This document shows positions 1 to 10,960 of a stretch of 61,261 bases of DNA, piece after piece. Position 1 is the first letter of the stretch. Each line of letters opens with the position of its first letter. The position numbers were made by a program, and so were the translations under genes. A model generated the notes under the pieces. The model did no database searches. It saw nothing but the letters and a program-made list of their open reading frames with translations, and was not told where the DNA came from. This DNA comes from Hymenopellis radicata (taxonomy: Eukaryota; Basidiomycota; Agaricomycetes; Agaricales; Physalacriaceae), in contig JADNRX010000327.1 in assembly GCA_015501595.1 (NCBI GenBank), positions 1-61,261 of the forward strand, given 5' to 3'.

Positions 1-434
1 GACCCAACCGGACTTATAAACTCTAGGTCTGGCGGCGGTCGTGGTTTCTTCAACGAACGACGGAAATCTTCAATGTGGGTCACAATAGATGGCTTGCCGG
101 ATGAAGGATGATACTTGGTCAGAATATCACCAACCAGGGGTTTTTGAGTGGGAGGTGCGATCGGCTCATTAGCTGGCAAATGACAGAGTGATTAATGTTT
201 GAGTTTTCTGGAGATGAAGGGACGTACATGCTGGCATAGACAGATCGTTAGTTGACGATGACGGCTGGATCGGGACTTCGTGGATGTGATTTACATAGGC
301 TGAAGAGTCGCGTCAGAATCTAGATAGGACAATTGAAGTCAGGCAGCTTACGGTCAAAGTTGAAATCTGGCTGTTCCGTTATCAGGTCCGTCCGACGGTC
401 TTGATGCTTGGTCGGGAGAGGAGCTTAGACTCTA
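1..434 (-). CDS. Partial multi-exon ORF, possible DNA-transposon accessory protein
   Basis: Three exons can be read on the minus strand, running off the left edge: about 434-352, 299-228 and 172-1, separated by GT-AG introns of 52 nt (351-300) and 55 nt (227-173). The spliced reading frame stays open across both joins and encodes a polar, Pro-rich stretch (for example ITEQPDFNFDPYVNHIHEVP and KYHPSSGKPSIVTHIEDF). The HP-x-SGKP-type segment resembles the region ahead of the catalytic part of Plavaka-type CACTA transposon proteins in Agaricomycetes, but this is recalled similarity only. The zinc-finger ORF at 1874-1554 lies upstream on the same strand and could be the first exon of the same element. 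The first exon's 5' limit is uncertain, with an acceptor near 434. No function is assigned. Confidence 0.4.
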
Positions 435-449
435 CAGTCACAAGATAAA

Positions 450-625
450 TTTCATCGAGAAATGACAAGGAAGTGGGGGAACTCACTATGGGTGTCCTTA
501 TGGACAAAAATAATTCCCGTTTTCAGAACCGGATTTTCGTTTTCGATTCAGAGTTTCGGTGCTTTTAGAGTTGATCTCGACGGCGATCACACCGTAATCT
601 CGTTCTCAATGCTACAATCTCTTGT
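450..625 (+). repeat. Degenerate inverted copy of the zinc-finger ORF's 3' half
   Basis: Read on the plus strand, this stretch aligns with minus-strand 1760-1600. Both contain a gagaaa...cgagaag-like block, then GGTGTCCTTA followed by TGGACAAAAATRATTCC, then a TTCGTTTTCGA-like block. The copy at 450-625 has stop codons in the matching frame, so it is a relic. The two copies face each other about 1 kb apart. The rest of 626-1550 shows no supportable gene. Confidence 0.55.
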
Positions 626-1553
626 TTTCATTCTTTCGTATACCCTATATGGCTCGCCGTGATTCGTGTTGAGTTCGCGATTTCGTTGTACGGATGGGAT
701 TACCCTAGATTAGATGGCGGGACCCGTGACATGTGCGCCTTTGTGACGCGCCATCCGTTACATCATAGCGACTTGATCTTCGCGACTAGACGCGCGCGCA
801 CAGTGTACACTCTGGTAGATGGTCCTTATAATCATGTCATCTACTCATGGTTGTTGATTGCAGGAAAAGAAGTGTTCTGTCAGCCAGGTTGGCACCCAAA
901 CTCCGTGGACCCTGCACCTTGTCACCTTGATCACTGTACAATCATTGCTCTACGAGTCAACCGCCGCCGCGCCGCCGCTACGGAGAATGTCTATGACTGC
1001 ATCTTATATGCTGTTGTTGGCCTACCCCCGACGCTCAGTAACTGAGTTTGTCCTCCATCTCTCCAACCCACTCACACTGATTTACCGGTCGGAAGCCTGC
1101 TCGCAGCCACCCCATATGCAGTGTAGCTAATCCATGCAAATGTTATCCTGAAGCAGGTCATGTTTTGATCCTTCTCACAGCCCAGTACAGGCGCTATTCA
1201 GGAAGAGTAAGTCATTAGGCGGTAGAGAGACCAGTGTAACAGACGCCGCCGGAGGACTCGGACAGACCCGAATTGAACAAGTTTAATCTGTGCCCTGTCT
1301 CTGTGGGCCTCATAGAGTTTTCTGAAATAGATCCAGGTGGGCTCTATGATGCATGCGAGAAAAATACAAAATGTAGACAGCTCAGCCTGCTGACCAAAGG
1401 AGACCCGGCGGTGACGAGGGGCACTAGAGTGAGCAGTAAGTTCAAACTGCTTGAGCAGACATACATGCTTAAAAAACAAAGCCTTAGACAGTGCAACCTG
1501 CTGACCGACTGGAGACTTGGCGGTGGCATCTGAATTAGGCAAGGGTCGGCGCA

Positions 1554-1874
1554 CTAGCCCCTAAGTAACGTGATCGGCTTGAGGTCGGGCCGATCACTCC
1601 GAAAACGAAACTCGAACTTCGACTGCTGATACGAAAGTGAAAGCTGGACGACATTGCCCTCGAATGTGGGTCTTTCATATGATATCCTGGAATCATTTTT
1701 GTCCAGTAAGGACACCAAAAACTCACGTAGCGCCTTCTCGCGTCGATTTTTCTCGACGGAATGAGCGGATCGTATCGCCGCTCTGTCCTTCTCGCATTTC
1801 GCTAAGTGACGAGGAAAACCCTGAACCTTGAAGGAACGAGAACAGATCCGGCAGGTTTTCGTTGTAGACGACAT
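1554..1874 (-). CDS. Small zinc-finger ORF (C2HC-like), transposon-like
   Basis: This is a 106-residue ORF with a true ATG at 1874. Residues 8-27 (CRICSRSFKVQGFPRHLAKC) form a compact Cys2-His-Cys finger at the N-terminus. The finger is followed by a basic helical segment and a strand-rich tail (FEFRFRSD). N-terminal single fingers of this kind often open the proteins encoded by DNA transposons in mushroom genomes, which fits the element-like exons downstream at 434-1. The second half (nt 1760-1600) has a degenerate inverted copy at about 450-625 on the plus strand, so the unit has been duplicated locally. It may be a first exon rather than a complete gene. Confidence 0.4.
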   Translation of the reverse strand: MSSTTKTCRICSRSFKVQGFPRHLAKCEKDRAAIRSAHSVEKNRREKALREFLVSLLDKNDSRISYERPTFEGNVVQLSLSYQQSKFEFRFRSDRPDLKPITLLRG

Positions 1875-2612
1875 AGCTGCTGCTTATGCGGCGGCGGCGG
1901 CGGGTAGACGCTTGTTTTGTGATGGGTGAATCGAGGGATTGAGAATGTCGAGGGTCAGGTGTTGAAATTGTCGCTGGGAATTTAAATGATATGTACAATT
2001 CGAGTGAATCTTCTGCCCGATACGGTACAATATCAGCATCATGTTGACACGTCGATGTCAGAGAACCACGTACCAAGGTTGATACTCAAAGCTCTAACGT
2101 TTCGTCATGTTGGCAGTCAATGCGGAACGACTGTTGAACTTCGGTCCCAGTCCTTCTGATGAGTGCCTGATGAAGTCACGCGGTCATCTTATCACCGCCT
2201 TATCAGTGGCTGATATAGCCGGCGGCTGATAAGGCCAAATTTGGTTTTCCGACTTAAATCTCGGGCAACTACGGTCCGACTAATATTCAAACTCCGACCT
2301 GCGAAGTACGCCCCACATACTGTAAGGTCCAGACTCTATAGTAAAGTAAGAATGCTTATCTTCTTACTCCTCATAGAGTCTAGAAATCGAGACTACATCG
2401 GGCCCGCCCGCCTCTGGCACCTCCTTCAACGCGTCCGATATCTTCAGCTTTTTCTCCAGCTCGAGGAAATGTTTACTATGTTGACGGGTAGGTAGGTAGG
2501 TAGAACTGGCACAATGAGGAACGGCCGTGTGTGTCCCGCCAATGTGGGCTTGTTCCTACCATCAACCTGCATGTTGGCAAGATGCACAGTGCGTCCGTTC
2601 GTCATGCCGAAG
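1875..2612. other. Intergenic; holds a RhoGAP-gene fragment
   Basis: No complete gene is visible between the zinc-finger ORF and the AIM9-like gene. The stretch holds a short palindrome-rich area near 2200-2235 (repeated ctgatA/tatcag) and, at about 2396-2480, a near-identical copy of the last exon of the RhoGAP gene (5740-5822). Confidence 0.5.
2396..2480 (-). repeat. Duplicated fragment of RhoGAP-gene terminal exon
   Basis: This stretch matches 5739-5822 almost base for base, including CATCGGGCCCGCC near its start and GAGGAAATGTTTACT near its end. At 5740-5822 the sequence is coding on the minus strand, in the C-terminal coiled-coil-like exon of the RhoGAP gene. Here the frame soon leaves that similarity, so it is an isolated fragment lying just upstream of the AIM9-like gene. 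Confidence 0.75.
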
Positions 2613-4380
2613 ATGATGCCAACTAGACTTGAACTCTGGGATGACTCAACGTCGCGCTGGCTCTTCAACGATCGCGAACGTGAGCCATCTTTCATTTTTT
2701 TGAACCCTTCACGCTTACTGGTGCCAGAACGTGCTCTTCGTCATGTCGACTACAACGTACAGGAGCTCATATCCTCGGCTTGTGTTTCGGTTGGCGCGAC
2801 AGGTTGTACGAAAATGATAAAGCTTGCTGAAGGTCAAGGACTTCAACTATCCCTTTCGATCAAAGTTACCGATTACCAATTCTTCAGGCTCCTTCAACAA
2901 AGTGTTTCGATTATCCTTCAATAATGGCCAGACTGCCATAGCGCGTATTCCATCTACTCTCATGTTTGGCTCCGGGGTGTCCTGGGCAACATCGAGCGAA
3001 GTGGCAACCCTCCATGCGATGCGCAATGTTGTCAAGCTTCGCGTGCCCAAAGTGCTCGCCTGGGCCAAGGATGCGACGAATCCCGTCGGCTCGCCTTACA
3101 TTATCCTCGAGGACATTGCTGGTGTACCCCTCCACCACGAATGGACACTCCCGGACACCCGCGGACCCCCAGTCGCGAAGATGCTACTTGCCGTAGCCAA
3201 TATCATGGCCCGACCAGCCATCCTGCCGTTCGCACGTCTGGGTAGCCTGTATTTCCGTGAGGACTTTCCTTCCCAGCCCCAAGCACCCTTGTTGCCGGAG
3301 GGATACGCCCGCGAGCTGCCCGACTTTGAGGCCTCAGCGACTGTGGGTCCCATCGCCGACCTGCTGTGGTGGCGTCCGCTCCATGACGAGCTGGGGTTCA
3401 ACAGGGGCCCTTGGGACAACATTGAGGAGTGCATACGGTCTGCAGTTGCGCTCGAACGTCGAGCCGTCCAACGTCATCGTGAAGACCCTTCTAGTCTTTG
3501 CTTTACCCGATCCAAACTAGAGGACCTAGACGAAGTTGAATGTCTCCTTAGTAAGGTGGAGGATATGGCCTTACATCTTGAAGCAGTTTTCTCGTCTATG
3601 AACTGTCCACAGTGGAGTACGCGGGGCACCCTCGTCCATCCAGACCTTCGAGCAAACAACCTGATTGTTCCTCCCCGAACCGCAGATAACATCGAATCGC
3701 GCTTGGCTGATCCGGTCATCATCGACTGGCAGGGCACCTCTATTCTTCCCTTCCCCTTCCAAGCGCACATTCCCCATGTTGCCACCTACGAGCCAGAAAT
3801 ATTCGACGCGGATGGAAACCCTATGATCAGCATTGATGGGAACGAGGTCTCGCCGTTGCCACCTGATTTCGCCCAGCTGTCTCCTGCACTGCAAGCACTC
3901 GCCGAGGCGGAACACAGAAGGGCGATGCGCCAACGCCTCTTCGTCCGCGTTCTGACTCATGATCAACGATCCGAGTGGAACATGACACTGACCACTGGAT
4001 TCTTTCCCAAGCTCATCCACCCGCTCTTTCAAGGCATTCTGCGTGCGTGTGCGGACGGACCGCTTGGCCTTCGTCACCTGCTCATGGGTATCGAGCAAAT
4101 TTGGCAAGACACGTCGGACTTCTGGGGACCTGTGCCCTTTTCGTTCACCGAGCAAGAACGCGAGACACACGAAAGGGAGATGGAGCGTAGGCGGATCTTT
4201 GAAGGCAAGCTGCGGTTGCTGATGGGCCGGCTGCATTGCGGCGAGGATGGAGGAGTAGATGAGGAACAGTACGAAACGGCCATGGAAGAACTAGAAAAGG
4301 CCAGAAGTGAGTGGAACGAGGGCGAATGTGGCGGACCGTTTCCATTTGAGGATGGTAAATGGGGACAGTTTTTACGGTAA
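2613..4380 (+). CDS. AIM9: AIM9-like mitochondrial phosphotransferase (APH/protein-kinase fold)
   Basis: The exons are 2613-2679, 2728-2832 and 2888-4380. The introns of 48 and 55 nt join the frames cleanly (...NDRE/QRALRHVDYN... and KLAEG/SFNKVFRL). The protein is about 550 residues. Visible marks of the aminoglycoside-phosphotransferase/AIM9 family are the N-terminal SRWLFND segment, a Gly-rich nucleotide loop (AEGSFNKVFRL), the ATP-lysine strand IARIP, the linker YIILEDIAGVPLHHEW, the catalytic loop HPDLRANN and the metal-binding DWQGT followed by PFPFQAHIP. The C-terminus is Glu/Arg-rich and helical. AIM9 proteins are mitochondrial, and their substrate is not known. The start is one of two adjacent in-frame ATGs (2613 or 2616), with a further one at 2604. 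A truncated copy of part of the gene follows at 4512-4720. Family assignment is firm; substrate and location are inferred. Confidence 0.85.
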
Positions 4381-4390
4381 ACATTTTACA

Positions 4391-4855
4391 GTGCGTGTCA
4401 CCCAATCCCGGTTCATTTCTTCATCACTCAGAGTGTTCTGGCAGTCAAAAAATACCGGAATTGTGTGTCCCTCAGCCAATGCTAGCTGTGTTGTATTTGT
4501 ACATGAATGAATGTGTCGGCGACATGCTGGGCCAAGGATGCGACGAACCCCGTCGGCTAGCCTTACATTATCCTCGAGGACATTGCTGGTGTACCGCTCC
4601 ACCACGAATGGACACTCGGACACCGCGGACACCCAGTCGCGAAGATGCTACTTACAAGCTACTTACCGTAGCCAATATCATAGCCCGACCAGCCATCCTA
4701 CCGTACGCACGTCCGACGGTAAATATTTATTCAGTGCGAGTCACCCAGTCCCGGACCATTTCTGCATCTCTCAGAGTGTTGTGGCAGTCAAAAAATCCCG
4801 GAATTGTGTATCCCTCAGCCAATCCTAGGTATGTTGTACTTGTACATGAATGAAT
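4391..4855 (+). pseudogene. Collapsed tandem copy of the AIM9-like gene
   Basis: The 3' flank of the AIM9-like gene (4391-4512) recurs at 4734-4855 with about 90% identity: CAGTGCGWGTCACCCARTCC, then GTCAAAAAATMCCGGAATTG, then TGTACATGAATGAATC. Between the two copies, 4512-4720 repeats coding bases 3058-3238 of the gene (TGGGCCAAGGATGCGACGAA through CGACCAGCCATCC) with small deletions that break the frame. It then jumps directly to ACGGTAAAT, the equivalent of the stop region at 4374. The simplest reading is a tandem gene duplication followed by internal deletions that removed the 5' part and the span equivalent to 3239-4373. Confidence 0.85.
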
Positions 4856-4859
4856 CAGA

Positions 4860-5556
4860 TGAATCAGATGTCGCGCCGCAAGGGCCGGTAATGAAAACTT
4901 TGAAGGTTACAGTGAGAGGAGCTGAAAAATGCTTGCGACGGCAATGAAACGGGCGGCGTCGGCGACATATTGAGATGTCTTTTGGGCTCAGTGAGAAAGC
5001 ACCCATGAGATTAATCTTGTTCGTTCTGCCCCCTTGATAATACACCAGATGATTATTGATCCCAAATCCCGGACATGGACACTGCACAGCGGCTTTTCTT
5101 TTTGTTGCATTTGTTGTCCTCCTCTTGTAGTCTGCCGGCTAAAGGTATTGAGTCTGAATGCCAGATAATTCGCGATACGATGGAGGACCCCGGGCGGCCG
5201 AAGCTTGAGTAAAAGCCCAAAGTAAAAATGGGGACGTCGTAATGGCGCGCGCCAGTAAAGAGTAGTGGGAGACAACGGCAAGTGGAGCATTAGCGTTGTT
5301 TATTTAGGAATGGTGCATGTTTCAGCCAATGCGGACGCGTGGTATGTTGCGCAAATGTGTGGATGGTACTACAGCTGAAGGGCACATCAGAAAGACGTTT
5401 CCAAATCCCTGAAAACGAGTGTAAGCTGCGGTCAGCTTGCGAGCAACGCTCATACCACGAATGTAGGGATGGTGCGAAAGAGCGTGAAATCCAAAACCCC
5501 CAAAGTGCATAATGATAGATTCAAGACCCACGAACAACATGCACATTTTGCCCTAC
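4860..5556. other. Non-coding stretch, no gene seen
   Basis: Short open frames exist on both strands, but none has recognisable protein character or paired splice sites. Two short CAGATGAATCAGATG-like direct repeats lie near 4856-4870. The right part would be the 3' flank of the minus-strand RhoGAP gene. Confidence 0.4.
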
Positions 5557-7472
5557 TTACCCCTCCATCAACGCCCGAATCTCTTCCACAACCTGCCTCG
5601 CCTCATCCCTCTCCCTCAGCACATCCAACAAATACGCCTCCAACATCACCACCCTCAACCGCATCGCACAATTCTCGCTGCACCCCTCCCCATCCGACGC
5701 CAGAACCACCACAGCCTCTCGACTAAACACACTCTCCGCATCGGGCCCGCCCACCTCAGGCACCTCCTTCACCGCATCCGATATCTTCAGCTTTTTCTCC
5801 ATCTCGAGGAAATGTTTACTGTGTAAGGAAAGCAAAGACGAGTAGCCAGAATCGGAGGCAGAAGAATACTCGAGGACGTCGACGTGCGCGAGCCGGGGTT
5901 GGCGACACGTAGTAGCGGAGGAGAAGCGGGCAAGTCATCTGCTGGAGACGAGTATGGTAGAGTCTCATTGAGTAGCTTATCTCCTGGTGCGGTTGTAGCA
6001 ACAGAAAAAATACTCGCAGCCTCTGAACGTGTATCTTGTCGCGTTGACCCAATTGACTGACGACCTAATGTTCGGCGAATCAGCTATCACAACCATTGAG
6101 TGAGTCCTACTCACCTATCTCTGAATGATTAAGATCATACGGCGATGGCAATGGCAGTTCTAAGCTGTCCGCTCTAACCGGTAATGGGCTTGTGGTGAAC
6201 AGCACCGAGTCGCCAACTGGTTCATCCCAATCCAAATCAAACAAGCCTCTCACGACCCCAGTCCAATTTCTGATGAACCACACCATGAGCTCTGGCCCCT
6301 TGACTAGGCCAAACAGCCATTGCCCAAACGCATCCCCGAGGTCAGCCTCAATACCTGCCTTGGTTTGGTTTACCTGACTCAAGAACGCCAGCAAGTACAC
6401 AAAGACGGAAAGATTCGCAGAAGGTAGCAGCCGCAGAATTCGCTGGACAGCGTCGACATTTTGCAGAGAGCAGCAGTGCGCGAGAGCGGCGACGATGCCT
6501 TGAGGGTAGACGATCGGTTCCGGAAGGCGCGAAAGGAAGCTCGAGAGAAGAGCAAACACGTCGCTTTCGGATTCTCGAAAGAGTGATGTGGTACAGCCAA
6601 AGTGAGGCGGGGTATCGAAGGTCTGCACGAGAGAAGCAACGCGGGTAGGAGAAGAACGCGCAGGTGATGGTGGAGCCTTGAGGGCTTTAGAAATGTAGCC
6701 GTTAGCTAAACTAACTGGGGACCAAGATGGATGAAACGTACCGCGATAGAGTTCCTCGACGCAAGAGTAAACGACGATAGGTAATTCATGTTCGAGTCCG
6801 CCAAGAATGGTCACTGTAGAAGCGTACACGGCCACTTGTCGTAAAGGAGCACCAAATACATCTATCCGGACGTAAACACTCGGAGTAGATAAACTGGACG
6901 GCGACTCAACTATGGATGTCCTCGACCGAATTTTTCCTTTTCGCACCCCGCTCCTCGCGTTCCATCAATTCCCGCTCGTGTAACGCAACAAGATCGTCCA
7001 GATCCAAGAAAGGTTGTACTTGTCGAAACTCTTGTCCAAGACACTTGCGCAGATGGCGCATCAAGATATTCGGATCAGGTTTTACAAGAGAACGCGGTTT
7101 GTGTTTGAGCTGCTCGCAAATCGACGTTGACACAGATGTCGGGAATTGCGCAGGTCCAGCATTTGGAGGAGGCGGAATGGGTGAAGGGCGTCGAGACTGG
7201 GGTTTCGGGATTCTAGACGGACGTGGCTCGTCGTCGACTTCGCGTATTGGTTTGGGAATCCTAGACACTAGGGCGACCTTTGCGGCCATATGATTAGGAA
7301 GCGATGCTGAGCGGTTTCTTGTGTTGAAATCTGTAGGCGGTCGAAGGGCGCTGGGCGGAGATACACCCGTGCTGGGGCTTTTGACGTTACTGCTTGACAT
7401 TCTGCGTGTACGGACGCGTGAACTGATAGGCGTGTATGGGTCGTTATTGTTGGATAATCGTTTAAAATGCAT
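5557..7472 (-). CDS. RhoGAP-domain protein
   Basis: Proposed exons are 7472-6947, 6909-6742, 6705-6115 and 6064-5557. Introns are 37, 36 and 50 nt, the first two unusually short. The N-terminal ~160 residues are Ser/Pro/Arg-rich and disordered. The RhoGAP fold follows: VFGAPLRQVA, the strand LPIVVYSCVEELYR with the candidate arginine finger, then SDVFALLSSFLSRLPEPIVY and VQRILRLLPSANLSVFVYLL. RhoGAP domains speed GTP hydrolysis by Rho/Cdc42 GTPases and so act on polarity or the actin cytoskeleton. The last exon reads first as a Ser/Thr linker, then, in a frame shifted by one, as a coiled-coil-like tail (HFLEMEKKLKISDAVKEV ... EEIRALMEG). A further small intron or a 1-nt slip near 5890 must explain that change. 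Fragments of this gene recur at 2396-2480 and 29601-29675. Confidence 0.75.
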
Positions 7473-8387
7473 GGCAGTTGAAAGAGAGGCGTGAATAGAA
7501 ATACAAGTGTTGGTGGCAGTAGAGAAAGGTCAAGTCGGCACCAGACGCCTCACCAGGCCGATCAGATCGTTGGCGAACTCAAAAAACTGGCTGGTTCGAG
7601 ACCAAGACAACGGAAGCGATTGTCGACCAGGAAGACGAAGACGAGCAGCTGAGACTTCTTCGCTGAGAAAGCCTGGAGCCCGTCCTTACTCAGAATGATG
7701 AAATGGCTGCTAACTTCAAGAGTACTTCAAGTAAGCAGTCTTCTTCCAACCTATGAATCATCACGCCGATCTCCATAGGGTGATATAGTCTCTAGATCTC
7801 GTGTTATCGATGGGCACGATTTAATCAACGCGCAGACTTTAGGAGATGGCCAAGCTGAGATCGGGTCTCTCCAGCGGTGGCGCAAATCTCAGAGATAAGA
7901 GACGTCTGTCACTCGTCTATCAGCTCACAAGTCTGGCTATCTGGCTCGGGAAATTCAACTCCGTGATCCAGGGCCACTATCCTTCATCGCCCCCCGAATG
8001 AAGGATTCCATTGGATAGCGCTAAAAGTATGTCAACGACAGCGTTTTTCGCAGGGGATGCAAAACGACAGGCAGTGTTCTCCCGATGGTGCCTCTTCACT
8101 ACACGATGCGCAGTTGGAAGTGCATGTCCATTCTCGTTCACCTCTAAGTGTCCCACAGATGCTCCCAAGCTCCAACGAAATCCGCTTAACGTAGATTCCT
8201 CTCCTGCTGCACTGTTTCAGTGGAACGTAGTGCTCAATGCGGTCACAGCCGAGTCATTTCTGACTGTATACTCAGTTCTGGGTTCCACGCCGGAATTGTC
8301 GATGTTGGAGTCGATGTGCTTTGAGGAACGAAACGCCGCAGTCAGCTGCAGGTCTGAAAACGTTACAATAATTTTCTAAACTGCATT
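7473..8387. other. Intergenic between RhoGAP 5' end and ARG7 3' end
   Basis: The RhoGAP promoter must lie in the left part, because that gene reads leftwards from 7472. A plus-strand frame of 122 codons at 8011-8379 has no recognisable domain, no clean exon context and an odd Cys/Ser-rich composition, so I do not call it a gene. No repeats were seen. Confidence 0.4.
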
Positions 8388-9897
8388 TCATGACCGATAG
8401 TCTCCGTTGATCCTGACATATTCCTGTCGTCGGATAAGCCCCAGCTCGAGTCAGTAATGAGGGACTCACATAACTGAAATCACAAGTCCAATATTTAGCT
8501 TCCGCCTCTCCCAAGCCACCAAGATCTACGCATAACTCAAAGTCTTCCTGACGGAGAATCTCACTGGCACGCTCTTCGTCTACGTTCTCGGGTTCACCAT
8601 TGACCAGAACCGGGAGGGCAGCAGTACCGTCCGCTGGAATGAAGGATACGCTGACAGTCTTGGGATCGACCTCACGAGTTAGAGGCACGGAACCAGTCGC
8701 TGCAAGGATGCGTCCCCAACTGGAAAAGACATAAGATGTTAGCTGTTGGGAGGGTAGCAAGCATACTTTGCGTCTTCGCCGTATAACGCTGTCTTGACTA
8801 GCGCAGAGGTGGATATCCGCGAAGCAATCTTGTGGGCGTCGGCATATGTAGCGGCATTCTACAAAGACGCGTCAAAGGTTGCCGGTCTAAGGCTGAGGTG
8901 GGTATACCTTGACAGTAACAGTGACAAACTTGGTCGCGCCTTCACCATCTCTGACGACAAGTTGGGCCAGATCAATAGCGAAAGCAGTGAGCTCTTGTTT
9001 GAACTGCTCGAACGCGTCTTTGCTATGCTCTTCGTCTATCTCCGCTGCCGCGCCATCAGCGGCACCGTTAGCCAAAACAAGAATGGTATCGTTGGTGGAC
9101 ATATCCCCATCCACGCTGATAGAGTTGAAGCTCCGATCGACAGCATATGTGAGCGCGTTTTGCAAACTCCGGGGAGAGACGGCGGCGTCTGTCATGATAC
9201 AGCCCAGCAGCGTCGCGTGGAGTTGCCCCTTTGGCGGACCCATATCTGGATGAATCATGCCAGCTCCTTTATCCATGCCAGCCATGCGATATTCGACTCC
9301 GTCAATGGTGAATACGCGCGATCGAAGCTTTGGGAATGTGTCGGTCGTCATGAATGCCTTTGCCGCGCGCTCCCATGCGTCGAAATTGTTCTGTAGAGTT
9401 CGCGTAGGCTGGTCGGCTTGTTGGGATTGGATGGCGGACAAGACTTTGGAGATGGGTAGGTTTTGACCGATAACGCCGGTGGACATGACGAGTGTTTCCG
9501 AGTTGGTTGAAGGAAGGAGAGCGTCTGTTGCCTTTACCATTGCCCAAGCGTCGTCCATGCCCTGCTTCCCGGTGACAGCGTTGGCACAGCCGCTGTTTAC
9601 GACGACCGCTCGAGCGCGTCCACCATTTCTGGCCAAGATGTCCTCGGATACGACGACGGGCGCTGCTTTGAAGGCGTTTCGGGTGAAACAGCCTGCGGCC
9701 GATGTGGGCTTGGACGATGTCGAGAGGATAATTCCGAGATCGGGAACACCGGAAACTTTTTTGACACCGGCGTGGATGCCTGTCAGGAGGTATCCCTTGG
9801 GAAATGTATTGGACGGTAATGGCCCATGGTGATGCGCCTTTGAAGGCGTCGGTTTGACGGTTATCGTCGACAGGAACCGCCTGGCTGTATGCGACAT
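8388..9897 (-). CDS. ARG7: Ornithine acetyltransferase / N-acetylglutamate synthase (ArgJ family)
   Basis: The exons are 9897-8908, 8858-8767, 8719-8470 and 8423-8388, with GT-AG introns of 49, 47 and 46 nt. The spliced protein is about 455 residues, full length for fungal ArgJ. It transfers acetyl from N-acetylornithine to glutamate, closing the cyclic arginine pathway in the mitochondrial matrix. The N-terminus is basic and hydroxylated ([16 protein letters not shown]), fitting mitochondrial import. The self-cleavage site is HATLLG, where Thr229 would become the nucleophile of the beta chain. STGVIG near residue 140 is the oxyanion-hole region. [17 protein letters not shown] and the C-terminal [12 protein letters not shown], restored by the last splice, are family signatures. 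No lesions are seen. This is one of the safest calls in the window. Confidence 0.95.
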
Positions 9898-10960
9898 GGG
9901 AGAATGAAACCAAGCTTTCCTCGCGGCACTATTTAAGCGCGATTTTGGCTGTAGAGCTGTTATATTGCTATTGGTACGCTACAAAAAGCTATCAACAGTT
10001 TTCAAAATAGAGATAAAACTACGATTTGTTCATTCGAGGAATCAGTGAACAGGCCAATAGCAAGGCATTTCCACGACAGGTTCCCAATGAATGACAGCAC
10101 GACGAACGTGCTACTTTTTCCTCTTCCATCGCTCCGTTACTTGGACAGTCGACACATTCAACAGACAAGTGCAGCACAAATGCTGCATCGATGGTGGAGA
10201 AGAAAAGGGTCGGCGCGATTTTTCATTTTGAAGTTGATTTGACGTGTTTGGCAAAACCTTCTCAACCGTGGCGGTCCACAAATTTTTCCATTGACACTGA
10301 CACTCAAAACCTTGAAAGTCTACTGTAAAGAAGACATCCTAGGCTCATCCTTCAGGTTTAACTCAGCGCGCTAACTCGTTCCACATTTGTATGTACCGAT
10401 GGACTTTGAAACCAACTCAAAACGACTCCCAATTACCTCTCCGCCCGCGCTGAGGCGCACATTGTTGAAATACTGGATCTGACGTTCTATAGGATGTCAT
10501 CTGAATCTGGGCTGTGGATACAACCTCTTGGCAAATCCGGGCGCTATTGGATTCATTCCCTCTATGTACGGAAGCTGAAACTTGGTGCCTCGGGATGTCG
10601 GTTCTTCATTACTCGTTTCGACCGACGTTATGGATCTCAGGCTGCAGGGATTTCCACACTTTCAAATCTCCGCTACGATGTGACCTCACAGCCCACGGCC
10701 TAGGACCAGAGTCCCGCTTGCAGTACGTACGAGCGCTCCCTCACAATGGCAGTGACACAGAATTTGACCGACGTCTCCGAGGCAAATCCTATGCCCGATC
10801 GCCTCTGCTTACTCGATGTCAATGGCCGACCGAAGCCTGAGGGCGGTATAAAAGCAAATGTACTCTGAGAAGGATTTCCTCACCGAGCTCTTTTCGTTCT
10901 CTTTCTTGCTCACCTCTTTTCCACTCTTCTTCGTCCAACCCTTTTGAACTTTTTTTCACG
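9898..10960. other. Divergent intergenic region
   Basis: This region lies between the 5' ends of ARG7 (minus) and the secreted repeat gene (plus), so it should hold both promoters. Short frames at 10045-10242 and 10494-10840 have no protein-like character. The pyrimidine-rich run at 10880-10950, just before the ATG at 10961, and the TATA box at 10847 point to a well-expressed plus-strand gene. Confidence 0.5.
10847..10854 (+). promoter_or_regulatory. TATA box of the secreted repeat gene
   Basis: The sequence TATAAAAG lies 107 bp before the ATG at 10961. A CT-rich stretch of about 70 nt follows between it and the start codon, a layout typical of strongly transcribed fungal genes. Confidence 0.6.

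Noticed and set aside
5557..5835. 92-codon frame considered as a separate small coiled-coil gene
   Set aside because: It continues upstream without a start signal and joins the RhoGAP gene's last exon. A separate gene is less likely.
8011..8379. 122-codon plus-strand open frame downstream of ARG7
   Set aside because: No domain, no exon context and unusual Cys/Ser composition. It lies antisense to what should be the ARG7 3' flank.
9302..9913. 203-codon minus-strand frame overlapping ARG7
   Set aside because: It is a shifted-frame shadow of the highly conserved ArgJ exon, rich in Arg and His as such shadows are.
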